From contig QCPT01000011.1 of NCBI GenBank assembly GCA_003212415.1, forward strand, positions 1 to 48,451: a stretch of DNA of 48,451 bases. Direction: 5' to 3'. This stretch comes from Pelagibacteraceae bacterium AG-439-F23 (lineage in GTDB: Bacteria; Pseudomonadota; Alphaproteobacteria; Pelagibacterales; Pelagibacteraceae). The notes beneath the pieces are model-generated. The model was not told where the DNA came from and made no database searches. It was given only the letters and a program-made list of their open reading frames with translations. Below, piece after piece: positions 35,909 to 43,821 of the stretch (its first letter is position 1; every line of letters starts with the position of its first letter). The translations under genes were made by a program, and so were the position numbers.

Positions 35909-36527
35909 AAGTCCTAAATATTGGAATACTGCTAAGCGCCAACTTAAAACGAAAGATAAAATAATGAAAAAATTAATTAATCAATATTCAGATAATAATT
36001 TAACAACCAGAAAAGATGTGTTTTTCTCTCTTTGTAAAAGCATTATTGGTCAACAAATAAGTGTAGCTGCGGCTAATTCTGTTTTTTTAAAGTTTAATTT
36101 AGCTTGTAAAGGAAAGATAAATCCAAAAGTAGTTAACTTAATCACAAATTCAAAGCTAAAAAAATGCGGTCTTAGTAGGCAAAAAATTAGGGGAATAAAA
36201 GAGCTGGCTAAAAAATGTATTAATAAAAAATTTAATCCTAATTTAATAAAAAAAATGAATGATGAAGAAGCTGTTCAATATCTATCGGAATTAAGACAAA
36301 TTGGAAGATGGTCTGCTGAAATGATATTGTTGTTTACTTATAACAGACCAAACATCTGGCCAGTTCAAGACATTGGACTATTAAGGGCAATTTCTAACAA
36401 TTATAAAAAAAAATATTTACCTCCAAAAAATTTTGTAGATAAACTTAATAAAAAATTTTCTCCTTATTGTTCCGTAGCAACCTGGTATTTATGGAGATCA
36501 ATTGACAATGAACCTATTCAGTACTAA
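35901..36527 (+). CDS. alkA: DNA-3-methyladenine glycosylase (AlkA-like, HhH-GPD)
   Basis: Base-excision repair glycosylase that removes alkylated purines. The helix-hairpin-helix is LRQIGRWSAEMILLFTYNR near residues 131-149 and the catalytic aspartate lies in WPVQDIGLLRAI near 157. The N-terminal half has SIIGQQISVAAANSVFLKF, typical of this superfamily. It has 208 residues, the short form without the N-terminal domain of E. coli AlkA, and no iron-sulfur cluster cysteines. Its 3' end overlaps the convergent DUF1330 gene by 14 bases. Confidence 0.88.
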   Translation: MSRSPKYWNTAKRQLKTKDKIMKKLINQYSDNNLTTRKDVFFSLCKSIIGQQISVAAANSVFLKFNLACKGKINPKVVNLITNSKLKKCGLSRQKIRGIKELAKKCINKKFNPNLIKKMNDEEAVQYLSELRQIGRWSAEMILLFTYNRPNIWPVQDIGLLRAISNNYKKKYLPPKNFVDKLNKKFSPYCSVATWYLWRSIDNEPIQY

Positions 36528-36810
36528 ATCCTTCTACAACCTGCATGTGTCTTACAGTGGTTTCTTTTGCTAGATTCCAGCCAGACTTATATTCGCTAGA
36601 ATTATGACACTCTAAAGCTTTTTCATAACTAGGAAATTCCCAAATTACCGTTCGTAAAAAACTTTCACCTTCAAAAGCTATATTTTTTCCTCCTCTTACT
36701 AGAGGAATGCCCCCATAACTTTTAATGATAGGAGTTACAGTTTCGGCGTATTTTTTTAAATTATCTTGATTTTCTATCTTAGTATATAGACTTACCCAAT
36801 AACCTTTCAT
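36514..36810 (-). CDS. DUF1330 family protein
   Basis: A 98-residue soluble protein of the dimeric alpha/beta-barrel fold. The start MKGYWVSLYTKIENQDNLKKY, the central YGGIPLVRGG and RTVIWEFPSYEKALECHNS segments are diagnostic for DUF1330. The molecular role is not established. A good ribosome-binding site (AAGGAG) is nine bases before the ATG. It is divergent from the cytochrome c gene across 31-46 bases, at the edge of the purine region, but no functional link is shown. Confidence 0.8.
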   Translation of the reverse strand: MKGYWVSLYTKIENQDNLKKYAETVTPIIKSYGGIPLVRGGKNIAFEGESFLRTVIWEFPSYEKALECHNSSEYKSGWNLAKETTVRHMQVVEGFSTE

Positions 36811-36856
36811 TATAAAATCTCCTTTTTAATTTTTTCTATTTATGATACCAAATTTT

Positions 36857-37186
36857 ATGAAGAAAAAATTACAATTTATTTTATATATAAAATTAATCTT
36901 TTTCTTTATTTTAGTAACAAATCCTCAAAAATTATTTGCTGACGAGATTTTTCAAAAAGGGAGAGAAATTTTTTTAGAACAAGGAACTTGTGCATCTTGT
37001 CATAGTCTTAGTGATGCAGTTTCTCAAGCAAATATTGGACCCAATTTAGACGAAATAAGACCAGATCTTAATAGAATAGTATTGGCCGTTACTAATGGAA
37101 TTGGAGTTATGCCGGCTTTTGAAGGAATGCTATCCACAGAAGAAATAAATGCCGTGTCACATTACGTTTATAAGGCCACTGAATAA
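36857..37186 (+). CDS. Secreted monoheme class I cytochrome c
   Basis: Periplasmic electron carrier of 109 residues from the ATG at 36857 (MKKKLQFILYIK); an ATG at 36842 would add five. The signal peptide is followed by GREIFLEQGTCASCHSLSD, with the CXXCH heme site near residue 47. IGPNLDEIRPD comes next, and the distal methionine is in GVMPAFEGMLSTEEINAV. It ends 25 bases before uraD on the other strand and faces the urate-degradation genes. It may accept electrons from the membrane urate oxidase at 42321-43229, which lacks its own heme c domain. That pairing is inference; another respiratory or dehydrogenase partner is possible. Confidence 0.85.
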   Translation: MKKKLQFILYIKLIFFFILVTNPQKLFADEIFQKGREIFLEQGTCASCHSLSDAVSQANIGPNLDEIRPDLNRIVLAVTNGIGVMPAFEGMLSTEEINAVSHYVYKATE

Positions 37187-37211
37187 AACTAATAACTTTA
37201 AAATAATATAA

Positions 37212-37709
37212 TTAATTAGATAGAATATCTTTTAAACGAAAAGATGCGATTTTTTTTACTTGATTTTTAGCTTCAATAAACTCACTATTTAAGTCATTTT
37301 GAATTCTTTTTTTAAAATTGTTTAAAATTTCATTTTTATTTTTACCCTTAACCGCAATAATAAATGGAAATCCAAATTTTTTTTTATATTCAATATTTAA
37401 TTTTTTAAATTCCTCATATTCTTCATCAGAGCATTCATTTAATTTAGCAGAAGCTTGTTCTGATTTTGACTCTGAGGTTAATTTTTTTGCTACAGCTAAT
37501 TCAGGATGAGAGTTTAAAATTTCTAATATTTTACCTTTTTCATAACCTTCATATATATTTAGCATCTTAGCAATAATATCATCAAAATCCTTGAATGGTT
37601 TTAATTCAAAAGCCTTTAAAGCTACAGACTCAGTTTTTTCAAAAACATTACCAAATATTGACAAAAAATCAGACTTGTTTAGATCGTTAATGTTATCTAT
37701 TGTTCTCAT
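37212..37709 (-). CDS. uraD: OHCU decarboxylase
   Basis: Decarboxylates 2-oxo-4-hydroxy-4-carboxy-5-ureidoimidazoline to S-allantoin, the last step of urate breakdown to allantoin. The catalytic histidine is in ILNSHPELAVAKK near residue 67, the SEQA motif near 83, and NIEYKKKFGFPFIIAVKGKN near 110 is diagnostic. The 165 residues match the family. It is divergent from uraH across 48 bases, so the two consecutive enzymes of the pathway flank a shared intergenic region. Confidence 0.93.
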   Translation of the reverse strand: MRTIDNINDLNKSDFLSIFGNVFEKTESVALKAFELKPFKDFDDIIAKMLNIYEGYEKGKILEILNSHPELAVAKKLTSESKSEQASAKLNECSDEEYEEFKKLNIEYKKKFGFPFIIAVKGKNKNEILNNFKKRIQNDLNSEFIEAKNQVKKIASFRLKDILSN

Positions 37710-37757
37710 ATAAGTTTTAATAATTTAAGTTTAAAAATTAAATGATACTATAATCTT

Positions 37758-38108
37758 ATGACAAAGCTAACAACTCATGTTTTAGATATATATTCTGGAA
37801 AACCTGGCAAAGGAATTTCTGTCGAATTATATTATATAAGTAATTCGGAAAGGAAAAAAATAACTTCAGTAAAACTTAACAATGATGGTAGGGCAGACTC
37901 ACCGTTGGTGCAAGGAGAGAATTTTATTAAAGGTAAATATGAATTAATTTTTTATATTGGAGATTATTTTAAAAATATATCAGCAGCTAAAGAAGTTCCA
38001 TTTCTTGATGATGTAGTAATCAGATTTGGCATTTCTAATCCATCAGAACACTACCACGTTCCTTTACTAGTTTCACCTTGGAGTTATTCCACTTATCGAG
38101 GTAGTTAA
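37758..38108 (+). CDS. uraH: 5-hydroxyisourate hydrolase (transthyretin-like)
   Basis: Hydrolyses 5-hydroxyisourate to OHCU. Family marks are the N-terminal LTTHVLDIYSGKPGKGI (catalytic histidine 7), the arginine in VVIRFGI near residue 91 and the C-terminal HYHVPLLVSPWSYSTYRGS. The 116 residues are normal and no signal peptide is present, so it is cytoplasmic. It is the first gene of the plus-strand operon uraH-xdhA-xdhB-guaD-puuD-phosphoribosyltransferase. Its TAA is directly followed by the xdhA GTG. TATAAT lies only three bases before its ATG, too close to serve as the -10 of this start. Confidence 0.95.
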   Translation: MTKLTTHVLDIYSGKPGKGISVELYYISNSERKKITSVKLNNDGRADSPLVQGENFIKGKYELIFYIGDYFKNISAAKEVPFLDDVVIRFGISNPSEHYHVPLLVSPWSYSTYRGS

Positions 38109-39545
38109 GTGATATCAAGTTCAGTAAAATTCTTATTAAACGATAAGATTTTAGAAATTAAAAACCCTGATCCAAATCAAACAATTCTTAATTATATTAG
38201 AACTGAACTTAAAAAAACTGGAACTAAAGAGGGATGCTCAGAAGGCGGTTGTGGGGCATGCACTATTGTTTTGGGTGAGCTAGTTAGCAATGAGATAAAA
38301 TATAGTTCAATAAATTCTTGTATTTCATTTGTTCCATCTTTGAATGGTAAACAACTTTTGATTGTAGAAGATTTGGTTTCTAAAGATGGAAAACTTCATC
38401 CAGTTCAAGAAGCGATGGTAAAATTTCATGGATCACAATGTGGATTTTGTACACCAGGATTTGTTATGTCTTTGTTTTCAATGTTTAAAAATAATAAAAG
38501 TTATAACAGCGAATTAATAACAGACTCAATATCAGGAAATTTGTGTCGCTGTACTGGCTATAGACCTATTATTGATGCTGCGAAAAGTTTAAATAAAATA
38601 AATAAGACAGATAAGTTTAGTAAAAATAAAAATAAAATTATAAAATTATTAAAAAAAATTAGACCAAAAAATATTATTATTAAAAAAGATGATAAAATTT
38701 ATTTCTCGCCTAAAAACATTAAAGATTTAAAAAGTATAATTAAAAATAACTCAAATTTTAATTTTCTTGCTGGTGGAACAGATTTATCTTTAACAGTTAC
38801 AAAAGAGAGAAAAGAAATTCCATTTATAATTGATTTAAGAGAAGTTAAAGAATTAGATTTTATAAAGGTAAGTAAAAATTACTTAGAGATTGGAGCCGCC
38901 ACTCCTCTAATCAAATTTGAAAATGAAATTAAAAAATATTATCCAGATTTTTATTCTATTCTCAAGAGATATGGGTCTGTTCAGATTAGAAATGTAGGAA
39001 CTATAGGAGGTAATATTGCAACGGCATCGCCAATTGGTGATTCGTTACCGATTTTACTATCTTTAAATGCTGAGATTTTAATAGAGAGCTTTAATCAAAG
39101 AAAAGTTTTACCGATAAATAATTTTTTCATAGATTATAGAAAAACTAAATTAAAAAGGACTGAATTTATTCGATCAATAAAAATACCATTATTTAAAAAA
39201 AATATATTTAAAGCATTTAAAATTTCAAAAAGATTTGATGATGATATTTCATCTGTTTGTGGTTCTTTTAATTTTAAAATTAATAATAATAAAATTAAAG
39301 AGGTATATATTGCATATGGGGGTATGGCAGCTGTACCCAAAAGAGCTAAAGCATGTGAAGAAATTCTTAAAAATAAGCCTCTTACTATCAATACTTTTGA
39401 AGAAGCAAAAAATTATTTAGAAAAAGATTTAAGTCCTATTGAAGATATGAGAGCAAGTAAAGAATACAGACTAGAGATAGCAAAAAATTTATTAATGAAA
39501 TGTTTTGTAGAAATAAATTCTAATAAGTTAACAAGAGTTAATTAA
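38109..39545 (+). CDS. xdhA: Xanthine dehydrogenase small subunit (2Fe-2S and FAD)
   Basis: Electron-transfer subunit of the bacterial XdhAB enzyme. The first 2Fe-2S domain has GCSEGGCGACTIV near residue 43. The second has SQCGFCTPGFVMSLF near 110 and NLCRCTGYRP near 144. The FAD domain starts around 190 with FLAGGTDLSLTVTKE near 220 and VQIRNVGTIGGNIATASPIGD near 295. It has 478 residues, as expected for the split two-subunit form. The start is GTG at 38109, directly after the uraH stop; its own stop is directly followed by the xdhB ATG. Confidence 0.95.
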   Translation: MISSSVKFLLNDKILEIKNPDPNQTILNYIRTELKKTGTKEGCSEGGCGACTIVLGELVSNEIKYSSINSCISFVPSLNGKQLLIVEDLVSKDGKLHPVQEAMVKFHGSQCGFCTPGFVMSLFSMFKNNKSYNSELITDSISGNLCRCTGYRPIIDAAKSLNKINKTDKFSKNKNKIIKLLKKIRPKNIIIKKDDKIYFSPKNIKDLKSIIKNNSNFNFLAGGTDLSLTVTKERKEIPFIIDLREVKELDFIKVSKNYLEIGAATPLIKFENEIKKYYPDFYSILKRYGSVQIRNVGTIGGNIATASPIGDSLPILLSLNAEILIESFNQRKVLPINNFFIDYRKTKLKRTEFIRSIKIPLFKKNIFKAFKISKRFDDDISSVCGSFNFKINNNKIKEVYIAYGGMAAVPKRAKACEEILKNKPLTINTFEEAKNYLEKDLSPIEDMRASKEYRLEIAKNLLMKCFVEINSNKLTRVN

Positions 39546-41861
39546 ATGAGCAAAGAGAACTATATTGAGGAAATAAGACCACACGATAGCGCCTACAAAC
39601 ATGTAAGTGGATACGCTGAGTATACTGATGATATTAATGAACCAAGAAATACAATTTATGGCGCTATTGGTTTAAGCAAAAAAGCACATGCAATAATTAA
39701 AAAAATAGACTTAACTGAGGTAAAAAAAAGTGAAGGTGTTATTTCAGTAGTTACACAAAGTGATATTTCGGGTAGAAATGATGTAGGCCCTGTTTTTGAT
39801 GGCGATCCTATTTTCCCAACAAAAAAAGTTGATTTTTATGGCCAACCGTTGTTTGCAGTTGCTGCTATAACGACAGAACTTGCAAGAAAAGCAGTATTAA
39901 AAGCTAAGATAACTTATAAAGAGTTAAAACCAGTTATTACAATAAAGGAAGCTTTAAATAAAAAACAGTTCTTATTTAAACCTAGAAAAATAAAAAAAGG
40001 CAATCCTTCAAAGAAAATAAAAATATCAAAAAATATTTTAAAAGGCAATTTTACAACAGGAAGTCAAGAACACTTTTATTTAGAAGGTCAAGCAGCTTTT
40101 GTTATTCCTAAAGAAGACGATAATTTTTTAGTTTATAGCTCAACTCAACATCCTTCAGAGACACAACAATTAATTGCAAAAATGTTCAATCAAAAAAGTA
40201 ATTCAATTAATGTTGAGGTAAGAAGAATTGGAGGCGGGTTTGGAGGAAAAGAAACAAATTTCATGACAGCTTGTATTTGTGCGTTGTTAGCTAAAAAATC
40301 AGGTCAGCCTGTCAAATTAAGATTAGATAGAGATGATGATATAATATTGACTGGTAAAAGACATGAATTTTTATCTGAATATGAAGTTGGTTTTAATAAT
40401 GAAGGAATTATTGAAGGATTAAAAATAAACTTATCTTCAAATTGTGGAATGTCACCTGATTTATCAGCGGCAATAAACGAAAGAGCTTTGCTTCATATAG
40501 ACAACGCATATTACATTTCAGATATTGAGGCAACAAACAATTTATGTAAGACAAATATTCCAACTTCAACTGCATTTAGAGGTTTTGGTGGAAACCAAGG
40601 AATGATGGCTATAGAAAATATTATAGATAATATTTCAAGGTACTTAAAAAAGGATCCTATAGAAGTTAGAAAGAATAATTTTTATCAAAAAGATAAAAAA
40701 AACATAACTCACTATGGGATGACCATTGAAGATAATGTAATTAATGAAATATTTAAAAAATTAGAAAATAAATCTAATTATAAAAAAAGATATTCAGATA
40801 TAAGAAAATTTAATGAAAAAAATAAATTCAAAAAGAAGGGTATAGCTATTACACCAGTAAAATTTGGTATTTCATTTACAACAATTCATTTAAATCAAGC
40901 TGGAGCTTTAGTCCATATTTACACAGACGGAAGTGTGTATTTGAACCATGGGGGAATAGAAATGGGTCAAGGAACCCATACAAAAATTGCTCAATTAGTG
41001 GCAAATTCTTTTGGACTACCCTATAATTTAGTCCATATTTCATCAACAAATACATCTAAAGTTCCAAATACCTCAGCTAGTGCCGCCTCATCAACTACTG
41101 ATCTTAATGGAGCCGCAGCATTAAATGCAGTAGCAAAAATTAAAGTAAATTTAGAAAAATTTATTAAGAAAAAATATAAAATCTTCAATAAAGAAGCAGT
41201 TTATAAAGACCAATATATAATATTTGGAAATAGACAATTTAAATTTAAAAACATTATTCAAGAGGCATATTTAAATAGAATTTCTCTTTCATCGTCAGGT
41301 TTTTATTCAACACCAAAAATTAATTTTGATAAAAAAAAATTTAGAGGAAGACCCTTTTATTATTTTTGTTATGGTGCAGCTGTTTCAGAAGTAACTATAG
41401 ATACATTAACTGGTGAAAATGTTTTAGAAAGAGTTGATATTTTGCATGATGCTGGAAAACCAATAAATCCAGCACTTGAACTAGGTCAGATCGAAGGTGG
41501 CTTTGTACAAGGACAAGGATGGTTAACTATTGAAGAGCTTAATTGGAAATCAAACGGACAGATTACAACTTTTTCTCCATCAACATACAAAATACCTGCG
41601 GTAAGTGATATCCCAAAAAAATTTAATGTGGAAATTTTCAAAAAAGGATCAAATAAAGAAAAAGTTGTTAATAAAGCAAAGACAACTGGCGAACCTCCTT
41701 TAATGTTAGCCATGAGTGTTTTTTATGCAATTAAAGACGCAGTTGCTTCAATTGGAAATTATCAGATTGCACCAGAACTCAATGCACCAGCAACTCCTGA
41801 AAGAATTTTAATGAGTGTTAACAAAATTAAAAATAAAATAAAAAATCAAAATGGAAGATAA
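39546..41861 (+). CDS. xdhB: Xanthine dehydrogenase large (molybdopterin) subunit
   Basis: Catalytic molybdenum subunit that oxidises hypoxanthine and xanthine to urate. Molybdopterin-site motifs are RRIGGGFGGKET near residue 227, TAFRGFGGNQGMMAIE near 340 (substrate-binding arginine), GGIEMGQGTHTKIAQ near 471 and the catalytic glutamate in TTGEPPLMLAMSVF near 715. At 771 residues it matches Rhodobacter-type XdhB. It follows xdhA with no gap and overlaps guaD by 11 bases. No xdhC sulfuration chaperone gene is in the window. Confidence 0.95.
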   Translation: MSKENYIEEIRPHDSAYKHVSGYAEYTDDINEPRNTIYGAIGLSKKAHAIIKKIDLTEVKKSEGVISVVTQSDISGRNDVGPVFDGDPIFPTKKVDFYGQPLFAVAAITTELARKAVLKAKITYKELKPVITIKEALNKKQFLFKPRKIKKGNPSKKIKISKNILKGNFTTGSQEHFYLEGQAAFVIPKEDDNFLVYSSTQHPSETQQLIAKMFNQKSNSINVEVRRIGGGFGGKETNFMTACICALLAKKSGQPVKLRLDRDDDIILTGKRHEFLSEYEVGFNNEGIIEGLKINLSSNCGMSPDLSAAINERALLHIDNAYYISDIEATNNLCKTNIPTSTAFRGFGGNQGMMAIENIIDNISRYLKKDPIEVRKNNFYQKDKKNITHYGMTIEDNVINEIFKKLENKSNYKKRYSDIRKFNEKNKFKKKGIAITPVKFGISFTTIHLNQAGALVHIYTDGSVYLNHGGIEMGQGTHTKIAQLVANSFGLPYNLVHISSTNTSKVPNTSASAASSTTDLNGAAALNAVAKIKVNLEKFIKKKYKIFNKEAVYKDQYIIFGNRQFKFKNIIQEAYLNRISLSSSGFYSTPKINFDKKKFRGRPFYYFCYGAAVSEVTIDTLTGENVLERVDILHDAGKPINPALELGQIEGGFVQGQGWLTIEELNWKSNGQITTFSPSTYKIPAVSDIPKKFNVEIFKKGSNKEKVVNKAKTTGEPPLMLAMSVFYAIKDAVASIGNYQIAPELNAPATPERILMSVNKIKNKIKNQNGR

Positions 41862-42321
41862 AAAAAAATTTATGGCAAAAGCCATTGAACTTTCTATAAA
41901 TAGTGCAACCAATATTGGTGGACCCTTTGGAAGTGTCATAGTTAAGGATAACAAGATTATTGCAGAGGGTTCTAATAAAGTGACTTCTTCAAATGATCCA
42001 ACTGCTCATGGAGAGGTTGTAGCAATTCGAGAAGCTTGTAAAAAATTAAAAACTTTTGATTTGTCGGGTTGTGAGATTTATACATCTTGTGAACCTTGTC
42101 CAATGTGTCTTTCCGCAATTTATTGGTCAAGATTAGATAAAATATATTATGCAAATACAAGAGAAGATGCAAAAAATATAGACTTTGATGACTCATTTAT
42201 TTATTTAGAGATTCCAAAAAAAATAGGCGATAGAAAAATTAAAATGATACAAATGCTTAGAGAAGATGCTTTAAAAGCATTTGAAATTTGGGATAAAAAA
42301 GTAGATAAAATAAAATATTGA
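41851..42321 (+). CDS. guaD: Guanine deaminase (cytidine-deaminase fold)
   Basis: Zinc deaminase converting guanine to xanthine. The zinc site is PTAHGEVVAIREACKKL near residue 51 (histidine ligand and catalytic glutamate) and SCEPCPMCLSAIYWS near 84 (two cysteine ligands). The C-terminal part with YANTREDAKNIDFDDSFIY resembles B. subtilis-type GuaD rather than TadA. It has 156 residues. The position between xdhB (11-base overlap) and puuD (TGATG, one-base overlap) strongly supports a purine substrate. tRNA adenosine deaminase is rejected on motif and context. Confidence 0.9.
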   Translation: MEDKKKFMAKAIELSINSATNIGGPFGSVIVKDNKIIAEGSNKVTSSNDPTAHGEVVAIREACKKLKTFDLSGCEIYTSCEPCPMCLSAIYWSRLDKIYYANTREDAKNIDFDDSFIYLEIPKKIGDRKIKMIQMLREDALKAFEIWDKKVDKIKY

Positions 42322-43229
42322 TGGAATTTTTACCTTATATAATAAAATGGTTAGAAGTTATTCTGAGATGGGGCCATGTATTATTTGCAATATTATGGGT
42401 AGGTAATAGTTTTTTATTTAATTACTTAGACAACAATTTAAATAAAAATATAACAAGTGATGATATTGATGGTGAAGGATATCTAATGCATTCTGGTTTT
42501 TTCTATAAACTATCAAGGTTAAAAACATCACCACCCCAGGATTATTTAAACAGATTGGTAATCTTTAAATGGCAAAGTTATTTAACTTTTGTAACTGGAA
42601 TGTTGCTCTTAGTTGTAATTTATTACTATAACGCTGGTGTATTAATGGTTGATAAACGCGTTTTGTTAATGCCTCCTAGTTATGCCATTATTATCTCACT
42701 TTTATCATTAATTATTTTTTGGTTTGTTTATGATTTTTTATGTAAATCTAAATTGATTGAAAATAATATATTATTTATTTCTACAGCAATCATTTTGCTA
42801 GCACTTGTTTCTTTTGGTCTGACTAAATTATTTGGACCAAAATTTGCAATTTTAAGTGTTGGATTGATTATAGGTACTAATATGTTTGGTAATGTTTTTA
42901 CAGTAATTATACCTAATCAAATGAATATAATTAGTAGTAGCGAAAGAGGTGAAAAATTTGATATGAGCTTATCCTTAGCGGCCAAACAACGCTCAATTCA
43001 TAATAACTATTCTACTTTTTTGGTACTATTTATAATGCTTTCGGGGCATTCTAGTTTTTTAGTTTATCATCAATACAACTGGTTAATTTTATGTGCGATT
43101 GCTGTTATTTCTGGAGTGGCAAGACATTATTTTAATTTAAGAGGAAGAAACATTCATAGGTTGTATATTTTAATATCTTCAATAATAGCACTTATCATTC
43201 TTGCAGTTTTAGTTTTATTATTTAAATAA
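42321..43229 (+). CDS. puuD: Membrane urate oxidase PuuD, without the C-terminal cytochrome c domain
   Basis: Integral membrane protein of 302 residues with about eight hydrophobic helices. The N-terminal IKWLEVILRWGHVLFAILWVG, GEGYLMHSGFFYKLSR and the later RGEKFDMSLSLAAKQRSIHNNYS segments match the PuuD urate-oxidase membrane domain. Characterised PuuD proteins carry a C-terminal heme c domain of ~100 residues; here the protein stops after the last helix and has no CXXCH. Electrons must therefore leave through another protein. The ATG at 42321 overlaps the guaD stop. Operon context (xdhAB, uraH) supports urate as substrate. Confidence 0.88.
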   Translation: MEFLPYIIKWLEVILRWGHVLFAILWVGNSFLFNYLDNNLNKNITSDDIDGEGYLMHSGFFYKLSRLKTSPPQDYLNRLVIFKWQSYLTFVTGMLLLVVIYYYNAGVLMVDKRVLLMPPSYAIIISLLSLIIFWFVYDFLCKSKLIENNILFISTAIILLALVSFGLTKLFGPKFAILSVGLIIGTNMFGNVFTVIIPNQMNIISSSERGEKFDMSLSLAAKQRSIHNNYSTFLVLFIMLSGHSSFLVYHQYNWLILCAIAVISGVARHYFNLRGRNIHRLYILISSIIALIILAVLVLLFK

Positions 43230-43243
43230 TTAATAAAAGAATT

Positions 43244-43768
43244 ATGTCTGAAAAATTAATTATTAGCTGGGATGAATATAATAAGACAGTTGAAAAACTT
43301 GCAATACAGATACATGAAAGCGACTACAAACCAACAATACTAATTGGCATTATGAGAGGGGCAGCACCAATGATTGATGTATTAAGCAGAATTTTTAAAT
43401 TAAAATGTGCTTACCTCGCAGTCGAGTCTTACAGTGGAAAAGGAGTAGAAGATGAACAAGGTGATATTGTTTTCTCTAGAGAAATGAGTTCAATTGCACC
43501 AAACATGGGTGGAAGAATACTATTATGTGATGATTTATCAGATACAGGAATTACATTTAATAAAAGTATAAATTGGTTAAAAAAATATGAACCAATTAAA
43601 GATAAAATAGAAGAAATTAAAACAGCAACTCTATTCAAAAAAAAGAAATCTTCTTTTGAGCCAGATTTTTGTGCCAATAAGCTTCCTGATAATCCTTGGA
43701 TTGTTCAGCCTTTTGAAATCTATGAAGAATTAAGAATTGAAGAAATAAAAAAAAGACACCAAAAATAA
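43244..43768 (+). CDS. Purine-type phosphoribosyltransferase
   Basis: A 174-residue type I PRTase. The PRPP loop is ILLCDDLSDTGITFNKS near residues 89-105, and IGIMRGAAPMIDVLSRIF near 35 forms the pyrophosphate-binding region. The C-terminal PWIVQPFEIYEELR resembles xanthine/hypoxanthine-guanine PRTases. It is the last gene of the purine operon, 14 bases after puuD, so it probably salvages a 6-oxopurine as an alternative to oxidation. Which base it prefers is not evident. An intrinsic terminator follows at once. Confidence 0.85.
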   Translation: MSEKLIISWDEYNKTVEKLAIQIHESDYKPTILIGIMRGAAPMIDVLSRIFKLKCAYLAVESYSGKGVEDEQGDIVFSREMSSIAPNMGGRILLCDDLSDTGITFNKSINWLKKYEPIKDKIEEIKTATLFKKKKSSFEPDFCANKLPDNPWIVQPFEIYEELRIEEIKKRHQK

Positions 43769-43795
43769 AAAAGGCCAGTTTTAAACCGGCCTTTT
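43769..43795. terminator. Bidirectional intrinsic terminator between the purine operon and the BMP transporter operon
   Basis: AAAAGGCC (43769-43776) pairs perfectly with GGCCTTTT (43788-43795) around an 11-base loop in which GTTT and AAAC can pair further. T tracts exist on both strands. It starts right after the phosphoribosyltransferase stop and ends 26 bases before the stop of the convergent substrate-binding protein. It is the only GC-rich terminator I see in the window. Confidence 0.92.
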
Positions 43796-43821
43796 AAATT
43801 TTTATATTTACTTTGTAAAAA

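Noticed and set aside
37749-37754. TATAAT as the -10 of uraH
   Set aside because: Only three bases separate it from the ATG, too few for a start at or before the first codon, and no -35 is evident.
41851-42321. tRNA adenosine deaminase (TadA) as identity of the deaminase
   Set aside because: The C-terminal sequence and its place between xdhB and puuD fit guanine deaminase better.
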